In this document: positions 1 through 6,361 of the stretch, piece after piece
How positions within the stretch are numbered: position 1 is the stretch's first letter
How the letters are laid out: every line of letters starts with the position of its first letter
Assembly (NCBI GenBank): GCA_964467915.1
Contig: CAYXSW010000034.1
Coordinates: 1-7,533 of the forward strand
Direction of reading: 5' to 3'
Length of the DNA: 7,533 nt
From: MED-G16 sp964467915
GTDB lineage: Bacteria > Bacteroidota > Bacteroidia > Cytophagales > MED-G16
Translations under genes and position numbers: made by a program
The notes under the pieces: model-generated
The model's database searches: none
Told to the model about the DNA's origin: nothing
The model's input: the letters and a program-made list of their open reading frames with translations, nothing else

Positions 1-69
1 CAGAAACATCTAAATTTTTTCTTATCCTCAATTATTTATATCTTCATGTTATAACAACTAACCTTTATC
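1..69. other. AT-rich upstream leader of the S9 peptidase gene
   Basis: No gene is seen here. The stretch is AT-rich and should contain the promoter and leader of the peptidase gene. It has no purine-rich Shine-Dalgarno before the ATG, as is usual in Bacteroidota. The nearest thing to a TAnnTTTG element is TAAATTTT at 11-18 (one mismatch), too weak to call. Confidence 0.3.
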
Positions 70-2373
70 ATGAGAATACTAATAATTTTATTGTCTACTC
101 TTTTTGTCTCTAGGGCACAGGAGAAGGCTAACTTCAAGGCAGCTGAAAAGTTCAGTCAGGCTAATTTATCAAAGATGTTAAAGACGACCTCGGTGTCACC
201 ACAGTGGTTTGAGGAGAGCGACAAGTTCTGGTACACGTACACTACAACATCAGGAAAAAATTTTTATCTGGTTGATCCTGCTAGGAGAACGAAGTCTAAG
301 CTTTTTGATAACCTTGACTTCTCTTCTAAGCTCAGTGAGCTGACTAGAAGGCCAGTAAATCATAGAGACCTTGACCTTGATGAGCTAGAGCTTGAAGATG
401 ATAACAGGACATTAAAATTTCAGATTGATAGTATCGAGTACATGTATGACATCTATAGTAAATCTCTGAAGAGGGGTGACACAATACCTGAAGAAGAAGA
501 CAATGACTGGGCATCATATGCTCCAGATTCCTCTTATGTTGTATTCGCGAAAGAGCACAACCTTTTTCTTATGGAAGTTGGTGATGAGGATAGTGTGGAG
601 ATAAAACTTACTGAGGACGGGGAGAGGTGGTTTTCCTACCAGTGGAGGCAGGGAGATACTACGTCTGACAAGAGGATGAGGGCAAGAGCTAGTTGGTTTA
701 AGGATTCAAAAAAACTTTACTCTAATAGGTCTGACTCAAGAGAGGTAGACGAACTCTTTGTCATAAATACTTTGAAAGATCCAAGGCCTGAACTTGAGGT
801 GTATAAATACGCGATGCCAGGAGAAGTAAATGTGCCTCAGGAGGTGTTAGAAATTTTTGATGTTGAATCGAAGTCTAGAATTACGGTAGATGCAGATAAG
901 TACGTGGACCAGACGATGTCTCTTCATCTCACAAAAGAAAAGTCTGAAAGACTTTACATGGTGAGGCTGAACAGGACCAGCGACACTTTGGATGTGTCTT
1001 ATATAAATACTTCGGACGGTTCGGTCAAGTATCTGTTTGAGGATGTTAATCATCCTTACCATAACTGGAATTACAGACAGCTTGCGGTGCTAGAGGAAGG
1101 GAAGGAATTAATATATTGGTCTGAGAAAAATGGCTGGGGGCAGCTCTATCTCTACGACGGAAATACTGGAAGATTAAAAAATAAGGTAACTAACGGAGGT
1201 TATTTTATCACTGGAAGAATACAAGACATAGACACTCTAAATAGGAAGGTGTACTACCAGGCTTTTGGCAGGGAGAGAGATGTAGATCCTTATTATAGTA
1301 TGGTGTATAGCTCTAATTTTGATGGTTCTGGCATGAGACTTCTTACCAAGGAAAAATATAATCACAGGGTGAATTTTTCTGAGTCAAGTAAGTACTTTGT
1401 GGACAACTACTCAGCTGTAGATAAAGTGCCTACCTCTGTGCTGAGAGATGCCTCTGGGAACATAGTGATGAAGCTCGAGGAGGCTGACCTTAGTCTTCTA
1501 TACCACGCCGGATGGAAGATGCCCGAGAGGTTTAAGGTGAAGGCAGATGATGGGATCACGGACTTGTACGGTGTGATGTATAAACCATTTGATTTTAACC
1601 CTGAGAAGAGTTATCCTGTAATATCTTACGTCTACCCTGGCCCGCAGGTGGAGTCTTTCCGGAACGATTTCACTATCTCTGGGAGGTATAATACCGCAAT
1701 TGCTCAGCTTGGATTTATAGTCGTGAGTATGGGTCATAGGGGAGGGAGCCCTATGAGATCTAAGTACTACCATACTTTTGGTTACCAGAACTTAAGAGAC
1801 TACGCGCTTGCTGATGACAAGAGGTCACTAGAACAATTAGCTGAAAGACACTCTTGGATTGATCTTGATAATATCGGAATATTTGGCCACTCAGGTGGTG
1901 GTTTTATGTCAACGGCTGCCCTTTTAACTTATCCTGACTTCTATGATGTGGCGTGCTCTTCTGCAGGTAATCACGATAATAATATCTATAATAAGTGGTG
2001 GAGTGAGACGCATAACGGAGTTGAGGCTGTGTACAAGAAGAAGAAAGATGATGATGGTAATGAGACCGAAGAGTTGACATGGAACGCAAAAATTAAGACT
2101 AATCAATCCCTTGCTGAGAATATGAAGGGACACCTTCTTCTGACTCATGGAAATATTGACAATAATGTGCACCCGACAAATTCTCTACGCCTTGCGGATG
2201 AACTCATAAAGGCAGGGAAGAGGTTTGATATGATGATCTTCCCTGGTAAGAGGCACGGGTACGGAAGCTTTAGGGGGTATTATGAGAAGATGATGTGGTA
2301 CTATTTTGCTGAGCATCTGCTAGGTGATTACAGGGATAATGTAGACATAGCGCTTCCTGACTCGGGTAACTAA
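70..2373 (+). CDS. Exported S9 (prolyl oligopeptidase/DPP IV-like) serine peptidase
   Basis: The 767-residue protein is a probable periplasmic or surface peptidase that releases dipeptides or cleaves short, often proline-containing peptides. A signal peptide is visible (MR, hydrophobic residues 3-13, likely cut after Ala16 in SRA-QEK). Residues of about 90-470 form the DPP IV-type beta-propeller and about 500-755 the alpha/beta-hydrolase domain. The catalytic triad is readable: Ser608 in GHSGGG, Asp697 in HGNIDNNVH and His729 in KRHGYG. Tyr522 in VYPGP matches the oxyanion-hole tyrosine of DPP IV. The propeller lacks the DW-x-x-EE motif that anchors the substrate amino terminus in classical DPP IV; instead the region 180-225 carries SDSREVDELFV. 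It therefore belongs to an S9 subgroup, and true dipeptidyl-peptidase activity is uncertain. A lysine/acid-rich insert lies at 655-668. The ATG is chosen because it directly precedes the signal peptide; no Shine-Dalgarno is seen. Family assignment is firm, substrate unknown. Confidence 0.93.
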   Translation: MRILIILLSTLFVSRAQEKANFKAAEKFSQANLSKMLKTTSVSPQWFEESDKFWYTYTTTSGKNFYLVDPARRTKSKLFDNLDFSSKLSELTRRPVNHRDLDLDELELEDDNRTLKFQIDSIEYMYDIYSKSLKRGDTIPEEEDNDWASYAPDSSYVVFAKEHNLFLMEVGDEDSVEIKLTEDGERWFSYQWRQGDTTSDKRMRARASWFKDSKKLYSNRSDSREVDELFVINTLKDPRPELEVYKYAMPGEVNVPQEVLEIFDVESKSRITVDADKYVDQTMSLHLTKEKSERLYMVRLNRTSDTLDVSYINTSDGSVKYLFEDVNHPYHNWNYRQLAVLEEGKELIYWSEKNGWGQLYLYDGNTGRLKNKVTNGGYFITGRIQDIDTLNRKVYYQAFGRERDVDPYYSMVYSSNFDGSGMRLLTKEKYNHRVNFSESSKYFVDNYSAVDKVPTSVLRDASGNIVMKLEEADLSLLYHAGWKMPERFKVKADDGITDLYGVMYKPFDFNPEKSYPVISYVYPGPQVESFRNDFTISGRYNTAIAQLGFIVVSMGHRGGSPMRSKYYHTFGYQNLRDYALADDKRSLEQLAERHSWIDLDNIGIFGHSGGGFMSTAALLTYPDFYDVACSSAGNHDNNIYNKWWSETHNGVEAVYKKKKDDDGNETEELTWNAKIKTNQSLAENMKGHLLLTHGNIDNNVHPTNSLRLADELIKAGKRFDMMIFPGKRHGYGSFRGYYEKMMWYYFAEHLLGDYRDNVDIALPDSGN

Positions 2374-2390
2374 AAAACTAGAATATTTAA

Positions 2391-2428
2391 TACTAAAATA
2401 ATTAGTATTTACTAAAATAATTAGTATT
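2391..2428. repeat. Two tandem 19-bp units, each a palindrome; probable operator of umuDC
   Basis: The unit TACTAAAATAATTAGTATT occurs twice in perfect tandem (2391-2409 and 2410-2428). Each contains the inverted repeat TACTAA-n5-TTAGTA; in the first copy the arms extend to 8 bp (AATACTAA/TTAGTATT, 2389-2409). The centres are 19 bp apart, so two dimers would sit on nearly the same helix face. The repeats lie 37 bases before the umuD start, and the second overlaps a weak TAnnTTTG-like sequence (TATTTTTA, 2425-2432). That arrangement suggests a repressor site, plausibly for a LexA-like damage-response regulator, but the binding protein is inferred and not in the window. An alternative is that the second hairpin plus its T-run (2427-2431) ends transcription of the peptidase gene. 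Confidence 0.6.
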
Positions 2429-2430
2429 TT

Positions 2431-2461
2431 TAACTCCTTTTGAAAAATTCAAATTGAGTTA
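2431..2461. promoter_or_regulatory. 31-bp imperfect palindrome directly before umuD
   Basis: The arms are TAACTC (2431-2436) with GAGTTA (2456-2461) and TTTGAA (2439-2444) with TTCAAA (2448-2453). They share one centre at 2446, with a 2-bp internal mismatch and a 3-base loop. Twelve of 14 positions pair. It ends three bases before the umuD ATG. It could be a further protein-binding site or, if transcribed, a leader hairpin limiting ribosome access. No T-run follows, so it is not a standard terminator. Confidence 0.45.
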
Positions 2462-2464
2462 GAT

Positions 2465-2893
2465 ATGAAAGCCACAAAACCTTCACTCGAGAGGATTGAT
2501 ACGTTCAGTAATCTCCCTTTCTACTCCCAGTCTGTTGCTGCAGGATTCCCTTCTCCTGCGGATGACTTCTTGGAGTTTGATCTCTCTCTTGACAAGAAGC
2601 TTATAAAGCACCCAAGTGCCACATTTTTTGTGCGTGTCAGCGGAACCTCTATGATAAATGCCAAGATATTTGACGGGAGCATATTACTAGTAGACAGGGC
2701 AGAGAAGATAAAAAATAATGATGTTGTCCTTGCAGTCCTTGACGGAGACTTTACGGTTAAGAGGTACAGGAAGATCGGAGGCAGCGTCTTCTTATACCCT
2801 GAGAATAAGGCGATGAGGCCGATTAAAATCCTTGAGGGTTCTGAGTCTTACGTCTGGGGCAAGGTCATGTGGTCTTTTAATAGTGTAGCATGA
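2465..2893 (+). CDS. umuD: UmuD-like autoproteolytic subunit of DNA polymerase V
   Basis: This 142-residue protein (E. coli UmuD has 139) is the LexA-type S24 peptidase that, after RecA-stimulated self-cleavage, becomes the UmuD' partner of UmuC in mutagenic translesion synthesis. The probable cleavage site is Ala26-Gly27 (SVAAGFPSPADD), where E. coli has Cys-Gly. The catalytic dyad is Ser62 in SGTSM and Lys99 in FTVKRY. There is no N-terminal helix-turn-helix, so it is not LexA itself and cannot be its own DNA-binding repressor. The short N-terminal arm and the immediate umuC neighbour confirm the assignment. The stop codon overlaps the umuC start as ATGA, implying translational coupling. 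The upstream tandem palindromes probably provide damage-dependent control. Confidence 0.95.
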   Translation: MKATKPSLERIDTFSNLPFYSQSVAAGFPSPADDFLEFDLSLDKKLIKHPSATFFVRVSGTSMINAKIFDGSILLVDRAEKIKNNDVVLAVLDGDFTVKRYRKIGGSVFLYPENKAMRPIKILEGSESYVWGKVMWSFNSVA

Positions 2894-4140
2894 TAGCCCT
2901 TGTAGACTGTAATAATTTCTACGCCTCTTGCGAGAGAGTGTTCAGACCACACCTGGAGAATAAGCCCGTGGCTGTACTCTCTAATAATGACGGGTGTGTG
3001 ATAGCCAGGTCTAACGAGTCTAAGTCTTTGGGTCTTAAGATGGGTGAGCCCATCTTCAAGAAGAGAGAACTTGTGAGAAGACACAATATCCAACTCTTCT
3101 CATCAAACTTTGCTCTGTACGGAGACATCTCCAAGCGCGTATTTGACATCGTGGTAAGAGAAGTACCCTCTTACGAGATATATTCCATAGACGAGGCGTT
3201 CCTTGACTTTAGCGGAATGAAAAACCCACATGCTTTTGCTTTACATCTTAAAAAGAAGGTGAGGGAGTGGACAGGAATACCTATATCTGTCGGTATATCT
3301 TATACAAAGACTTTGTCAAAGGTGGCCGGATACCTTGCGAAGAAGTCTCCAGAAGGTGTGTGTCATCTCAACGAAAGGGCACATATAGATAAGATACTAA
3401 GTTCCCTTCCCGTGGATGAGATATGGGGCGTGGGCATGAGGTACGCCATGAAGCTGAAGAAGTACGGGATCCACACCGCAAAGGATCTTTCGGAGTGTGA
3501 CGAGACGTGGGTGAGGAAGGTGATGAACGTCGTAGGTCTAAGGATGGTCAGGGAGCTGAAGTGTATCCCACACTTTAAACTAGAAGGTGGAAGGAGCATG
3601 AAGAAGAGTATATGCACCTCCCGCTCATTTTCTGTCGAGGTATCAGAGTACTCTAGAATGTCTGAGTACGTGAGTATGTTCGCCTCGAGGTGCTCGGAGA
3701 AGTTACGTGGAGAGGGCGCATGCGCAAGGTCTTTAAGTGTCTTCATGTACACGAATAGGTTCAAGCCAAAAGCCAGGCAGTACTCAGGATATTTTTCGAT
3801 GGACTTTGACACAGCGGCAAGTGACACGATAACAATTAACAAGCTCGCTACCCACTGCCTGAAGAAAATATTCCGCTCGGGTTATTCTTACAAGAAGGCT
3901 GGTGTCACACTATCAGGTATAGTCCCAAGAGACCAGGTACAGCTAAACCTTTTTGACTCCCGGGACAGGGAGAAGGCAGACACACTCATGCACACGCTAG
4001 ATAAGATTAATGGTAACATGGGAAGAGACGTGCTAAAGCTCAGCTCATCAGGAATTAATAATAAGTGGAAGATAGGGAAGGAGAGTTTGTCCCCGTGTTA
4101 TACTACGCGTTGGTCAGACATATTAAAAGTTAGAGTATGA
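2890..4140 (+). CDS. umuC: UmuC-like Y-family DNA polymerase (Pol V catalytic subunit)
   Basis: The 416-residue product (E. coli UmuC has 422) is an error-prone translesion DNA polymerase that works with cleaved UmuD and RecA. The N-terminal catalytic core shows the metal ligands Asp6 (ALVDCNNFYASCE) and Asp101-Glu102 (YSIDEAFLDF), with Tyr11 at the expected steric-gate position. A helix-hairpin-helix region follows at about 173-225 (LPVDEIWGVG), then the little-finger domain. The beta-clamp binding motif QLNLFD at 351-356 is identical to that remembered from E. coli UmuC. The C-terminal tail ending in SPCYTTRW is typical of full-length UmuC (DUF4113 region) rather than DinB, so the gene appears intact. 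Its last 11 bases overlap the 3' end of the convergent reductase gene. It uses somewhat more CGN arginine codons than the peptidase gene, but not enough to argue for transfer. Confidence 0.96.
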   Translation: MIALVDCNNFYASCERVFRPHLENKPVAVLSNNDGCVIARSNESKSLGLKMGEPIFKKRELVRRHNIQLFSSNFALYGDISKRVFDIVVREVPSYEIYSIDEAFLDFSGMKNPHAFALHLKKKVREWTGIPISVGISYTKTLSKVAGYLAKKSPEGVCHLNERAHIDKILSSLPVDEIWGVGMRYAMKLKKYGIHTAKDLSECDETWVRKVMNVVGLRMVRELKCIPHFKLEGGRSMKKSICTSRSFSVEVSEYSRMSEYVSMFASRCSEKLRGEGACARSLSVFMYTNRFKPKARQYSGYFSMDFDTAASDTITINKLATHCLKKIFRSGYSYKKAGVTLSGIVPRDQVQLNLFDSRDREKADTLMHTLDKINGNMGRDVLKLSSSGINNKWKIGKESLSPCYTTRWSDILKVRV

Positions 4141-4882
4141 AAGGAAACACAGCCTTTCTGTCTTTAGGGTAGTCGGGGAAAGTACTTTTATACCACCTGT
4201 GGTGTGAGAGTGCCCTGGGCACAAGATTAAAAAATGTCCATAGAAAAAACGCAAGTCCCGCAACACTCCATGTCATGATTGCAAACCCGAGCCACTCGAG
4301 TAACTCTCCAAAGAAGTTAGGGCAAGACACGTAGTTGAAGAGACCTTCTCTAGGAATCATATAATCCCTCTGCTTCCCTTTCCTCAGACCTATAAGGTGC
4401 GAGTCAGACTTATTATTGATATAGAAACCTATGAAGAAGAGAGAGATTCCCACAATGAATTGAGGAGATGACGCCCACGCTTCTGGGTAGTCGAACCTGA
4501 CACTGCCAAAATATATTCCGTTGACAAGTCCATTGACGACATTAAATAAGAAAGCAAGCACAGCTATTAAAAGAGGCATCTTCTTCTTCTTTGTCTTTAT
4601 CCTCATGGGGAAGACAATACTCCTATTGAAGTAGTGCATTACCCAGATCAGAATGAACACTTTAGTCATACCAGTAACTGCATTTTCACTAGTAAACACT
4701 ATGAAAGGGCACACAATAAGGGCAGGGAGTTCCATAATTATCCACGCAACTTTATTATCTACTAGAGGTCCCCAGCTGTCTGAGGTATGCCTTCCGTATG
4801 GGGGATTATATCTGAGGATAAAAGGGAAAGAAAGGAATCCAATGGCTATCCACCCGTAAACAAATATCTCATAATCACTCAT
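4130..4882 (-). CDS. Steroid 5-alpha-reductase family membrane protein
   Basis: This 250-residue polytopic protein resembles eukaryotic 3-oxo-5-alpha-steroid 4-dehydrogenase (SRD5A1/2) along its whole length. The family reduces a double bond conjugated to a carbonyl with NADPH. About six hydrophobic segments are visible (near 4-25, 45-63, 71-85, 102-120, 138-155 and 198-222). Residues matching the human SRD5A2 site, from memory of that structure, are present: Glu51 in MELPA (human E57), Tyr84 in HYFNR (Y91), Asn156 and Asp160 in INNKSD (N160, D164), Arg167 (R171), Asn189 and Glu193 (N193, E197), His227 (H231) and Arg242 (R246). The C-terminal HHRWY and DYPKDRKAVFPF blocks are hallmark features. 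It starts inside the preceding SDR gene (8-base overlap), so translation is probably coupled, and it ends the operon. The family is firm; the substrate (sterol, other isoprenoid enone or lipid) is unknown. Confidence 0.88.
   Translation of the reverse strand: MSDYEIFVYGWIAIGFLSFPFILRYNPPYGRHTSDSWGPLVDNKVAWIIMELPALIVCPFIVFTSENAVTGMTKVFILIWVMHYFNRSIVFPMRIKTKKKKMPLLIAVLAFLFNVVNGLVNGIYFGSVRFDYPEAWASSPQFIVGISLFFIGFYINNKSDSHLIGLRKGKQRDYMIPREGLFNYVSCPNFFGELLEWLGFAIMTWSVAGLAFFLWTFFNLVPRALSHHRWYKSTFPDYPKDRKAVFPFIL
4139..4165 (+). terminator. Weak hairpin at the umuC stop, possible terminator
   Basis: GAAAGG (4139-4144) pairs with CCTTTC (4153-4158) around an 8-base loop, followed by the pyrimidine-rich TGTCTTT. 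It begins inside the umuC stop codon and lies in the last codons of the convergent reductase gene. The stem is short and the T-run interrupted, so this is only a candidate for ending umuDC transcription. Confidence 0.3.
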
Positions 4883-5858
4883 GTATAGTCTCTTTAATTG
4901 TCTTCTCGAGAGGGCTTACCTCAAGTCCGAGGTCTTTTCTTGCCTTGGAATTATCAATATTTTTGGGAAAGTTAAGAATATTTTCTATAGCTTCCTTTGT
5001 CATGTTCTCAAGTCCTGGAAATAATTTTCCATTTATCTCTGCTGCTCTCTTGAGGAGTCCTTTTGGGAAGAGGGATAACATAGGAAGACTCATGTTTACC
5101 AGAAACTTTGGAAGGAAGAAAACGGTAGATTTTTTGTCTTGTAATTTTTGGATAGAATGATAAATTTCTTTGAAAGATCTCCACTTCCCTGATACCAGGT
5201 AAGCCTCACCGTCTCTGCCATTTGATAAGGAGTTATAGATTGCCTTGGATAGGTCTTCAACGTCTATAATATCAAGTCCACCATCTAAAAGAATAGGTAG
5301 ACTTCCTGAGTGAATGGCTTTCACAATTTTACCTAGCCTTGAAGGTTTAAAATCATTTTTTCCAAGGACAGATGTAGGGTTTATTGATACCTTCTCAATA
5401 CCTCTGGATTGTAACACGAGGTCTTGTGCCATAGCCTTAGTAAGGTCGTAGGAGCTCCCGCTTCTGACAAGCTCTCTTTTCTCATCGAATTTTTTGTTTT
5501 TAGACTTTTTATTGAATGCGTTTACGGTGCTGATGAAAATAAATTTCTTGACATTCTTTTTAATACATGTGCTAAGAAGGTTTTTTGTGCCCACGTAGTT
5601 TACCTCAAAAACTTTATCATAAGCGTCAAAACCTATTGATATCATTGCAGCAGAGTGGATGATAACATCACAAGAATCACAAAAGTCTTCTATAGATTCC
5701 AGGTTGTTGAGGTCACCATAAAACTTTTTACATTTTAAACCTTTAAGATAGCTCACATCTTCTCTTATCAGAATATTTAGACTATCTCCATTAGCTAAAA
5801 TTTCTTTGCACACGTTATAGCCTACAAATCCTGATGCTCCAGTTACTCCTATCTTCAT
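4875..5858 (-). CDS. Extended SDR, NAD(P)-dependent epimerase/reductase (3-beta-HSD/DFR-like)
   Basis: This 327-residue cytosolic protein is an extended short-chain dehydrogenase/reductase. The nucleotide-binding motif TGASGFVG is at 6-13, and GDL at 48-50 is the usual adenine-pocket block. The catalytic residues are Ser110/Thr111 in FISTVNAF and Tyr137-x3-Lys141 in SYDLTKA. The ILIRED segment puts Arg32 after the second strand, which favours NADP(H). The C-terminal part, including the hydrophobic stretch 245-269 and NSKARKDLGLEVSP (303-316), resembles dihydroflavonol-4-reductase/HpnA-like and 3-beta-hydroxysteroid dehydrogenase-like proteins more than sugar-nucleotide epimerases. It overlaps the upstream YceI-like gene by 4 bases and the downstream 5-alpha-reductase gene by 8. 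The reaction cannot be fixed from sequence; reduction or oxidation of a hydroxyl/keto group on a lipid-like substrate is an inference from the neighbours. Confidence 0.88.
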   Translation of the reverse strand: MKIGVTGASGFVGYNVCKEILANGDSLNILIREDVSYLKGLKCKKFYGDLNNLESIEDFCDSCDVIIHSAAMISIGFDAYDKVFEVNYVGTKNLLSTCIKKNVKKFIFISTVNAFNKKSKNKKFDEKRELVRSGSSYDLTKAMAQDLVLQSRGIEKVSINPTSVLGKNDFKPSRLGKIVKAIHSGSLPILLDGGLDIIDVEDLSKAIYNSLSNGRDGEAYLVSGKWRSFKEIYHSIQKLQDKKSTVFFLPKFLVNMSLPMLSLFPKGLLKRAAEINGKLFPGLENMTKEAIENILNFPKNIDNSKARKDLGLEVSPLEKTIKETIHE

Positions 5859-6361
5859 TCTGCCTGATATTTTATAAATGATGAGCTTACTTTCACCTCA
5901 ATTTCTTCAGCTATATTCTGAAATAGCAGCCTAGGAATTTTAATCTTGTGGTCCTTAAGCATTATCTTAAACTCAGTATCTATAGTAACTTCATCATCAG
6001 ATTTTTTCATTATCACTGGCACAGAAATTTTCTTTGTGACACCGTGGAGCGTTATCTCTCCAATAGCATTATCTCCATCTAGTTTCCCTCTGAAAACACA
6101 TTCTGGGTATCTGTCAGTCTCAAGGTAGCTGTCGTTAAAATGTTTTTGCATGAGCTTATTTGGGAACTCGAAAGAAGAGACTGGTATCTTAATGATAAAT
6201 TCTCCAGTTGACAGGTCAATGGCTCCCACAGACTCTGTGTTAACTGCCTCAATATCTTCTAGTGGTGCGTAAGAGTAGAACTCAATACTAGAGCTCTCTA
6301 TGATGTATCTGTTCTCTTCTTGGATAGCAAAAAGAGAAAAAATTAGGTAAAAAACTACCAT
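5855..6361 (-). CDS. YceI-like periplasmic lipid-binding protein
   Basis: The 168-residue product matches the YceI family, small exported lipocalin-like beta-barrels. Structures of the family have shown a bound polyisoprenoid chain. The N terminus is a short signal peptide (hydrophobic residues 2-13, probable cut near Gln14). The YceI core is visible in the order SSIEFYSYAP (24-33), the central KHFNDSYLETDRYPECVF (73-90, where the family has a conserved N-x-x-YF/L-x-T-x-x-YP pattern), LHGVTKKI (105-112) and the KIMLKDHKIKIP strand near the C terminus. The length is normal for the family. Its ATG lies inside the last codons of the barrel gene (7-base overlap) and its stop overlaps the SDR start as ATGA. 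The pairing with a DUF5777-type barrel recurs in Bacteroidota, which suggests a joint envelope role; the ligand here is not known. Confidence 0.85.
   Translation of the reverse strand: MVVFYLIFSLFAIQEENRYIIESSSIEFYSYAPLEDIEAVNTESVGAIDLSTGEFIIKIPVSSFEFPNKLMQKHFNDSYLETDRYPECVFRGKLDGDNAIGEITLHGVTKKISVPVIMKKSDDEVTIDTEFKIMLKDHKIKIPRLLFQNIAEEIEVKVSSSFIKYQAE

Noticed and set aside
847..1062. Minus-strand ORF of 71 codons inside the peptidase gene
   Set aside because: It lies wholly within a well-supported gene, has no family resemblance and is a frame shadow.
1498..2172. Three overlapping minus-strand ORFs under the hydrolase domain
   Set aside because: They are antisense shadows of the catalytic region with histidine/serine-rich low-complexity translations.
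2369..2387. Possible third degenerate copy of the 19-bp unit at the end of the peptidase gene
   Set aside because: It resembles the unit only with several mismatches and a shifted spacing, which AT-rich chance can explain.
2391..2461. Terminal inverted repeats or remnant of a mobile element
   Set aside because: No transposase, target duplication or second boundary is present; the symmetry is local and fits promoter control of umuD better.
2465..2893. Calling this gene lexA
   Set aside because: It has the S24 cleavage domain but no N-terminal DNA-binding domain, and it is coupled to umuC.
3363..3842. Minus-strand ORF of 159 codons inside umuC
   Set aside because: It is antisense to conserved polymerase sequence; the composition reflects the reverse complement of umuC and no motif is recognisable.
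4875..5858. Calling the SDR a sugar-nucleotide epimerase (GalE-like)
   Set aside because: The C-terminal half resembles DFR/3-beta-HSD-like proteins, and no polysaccharide genes are nearby.
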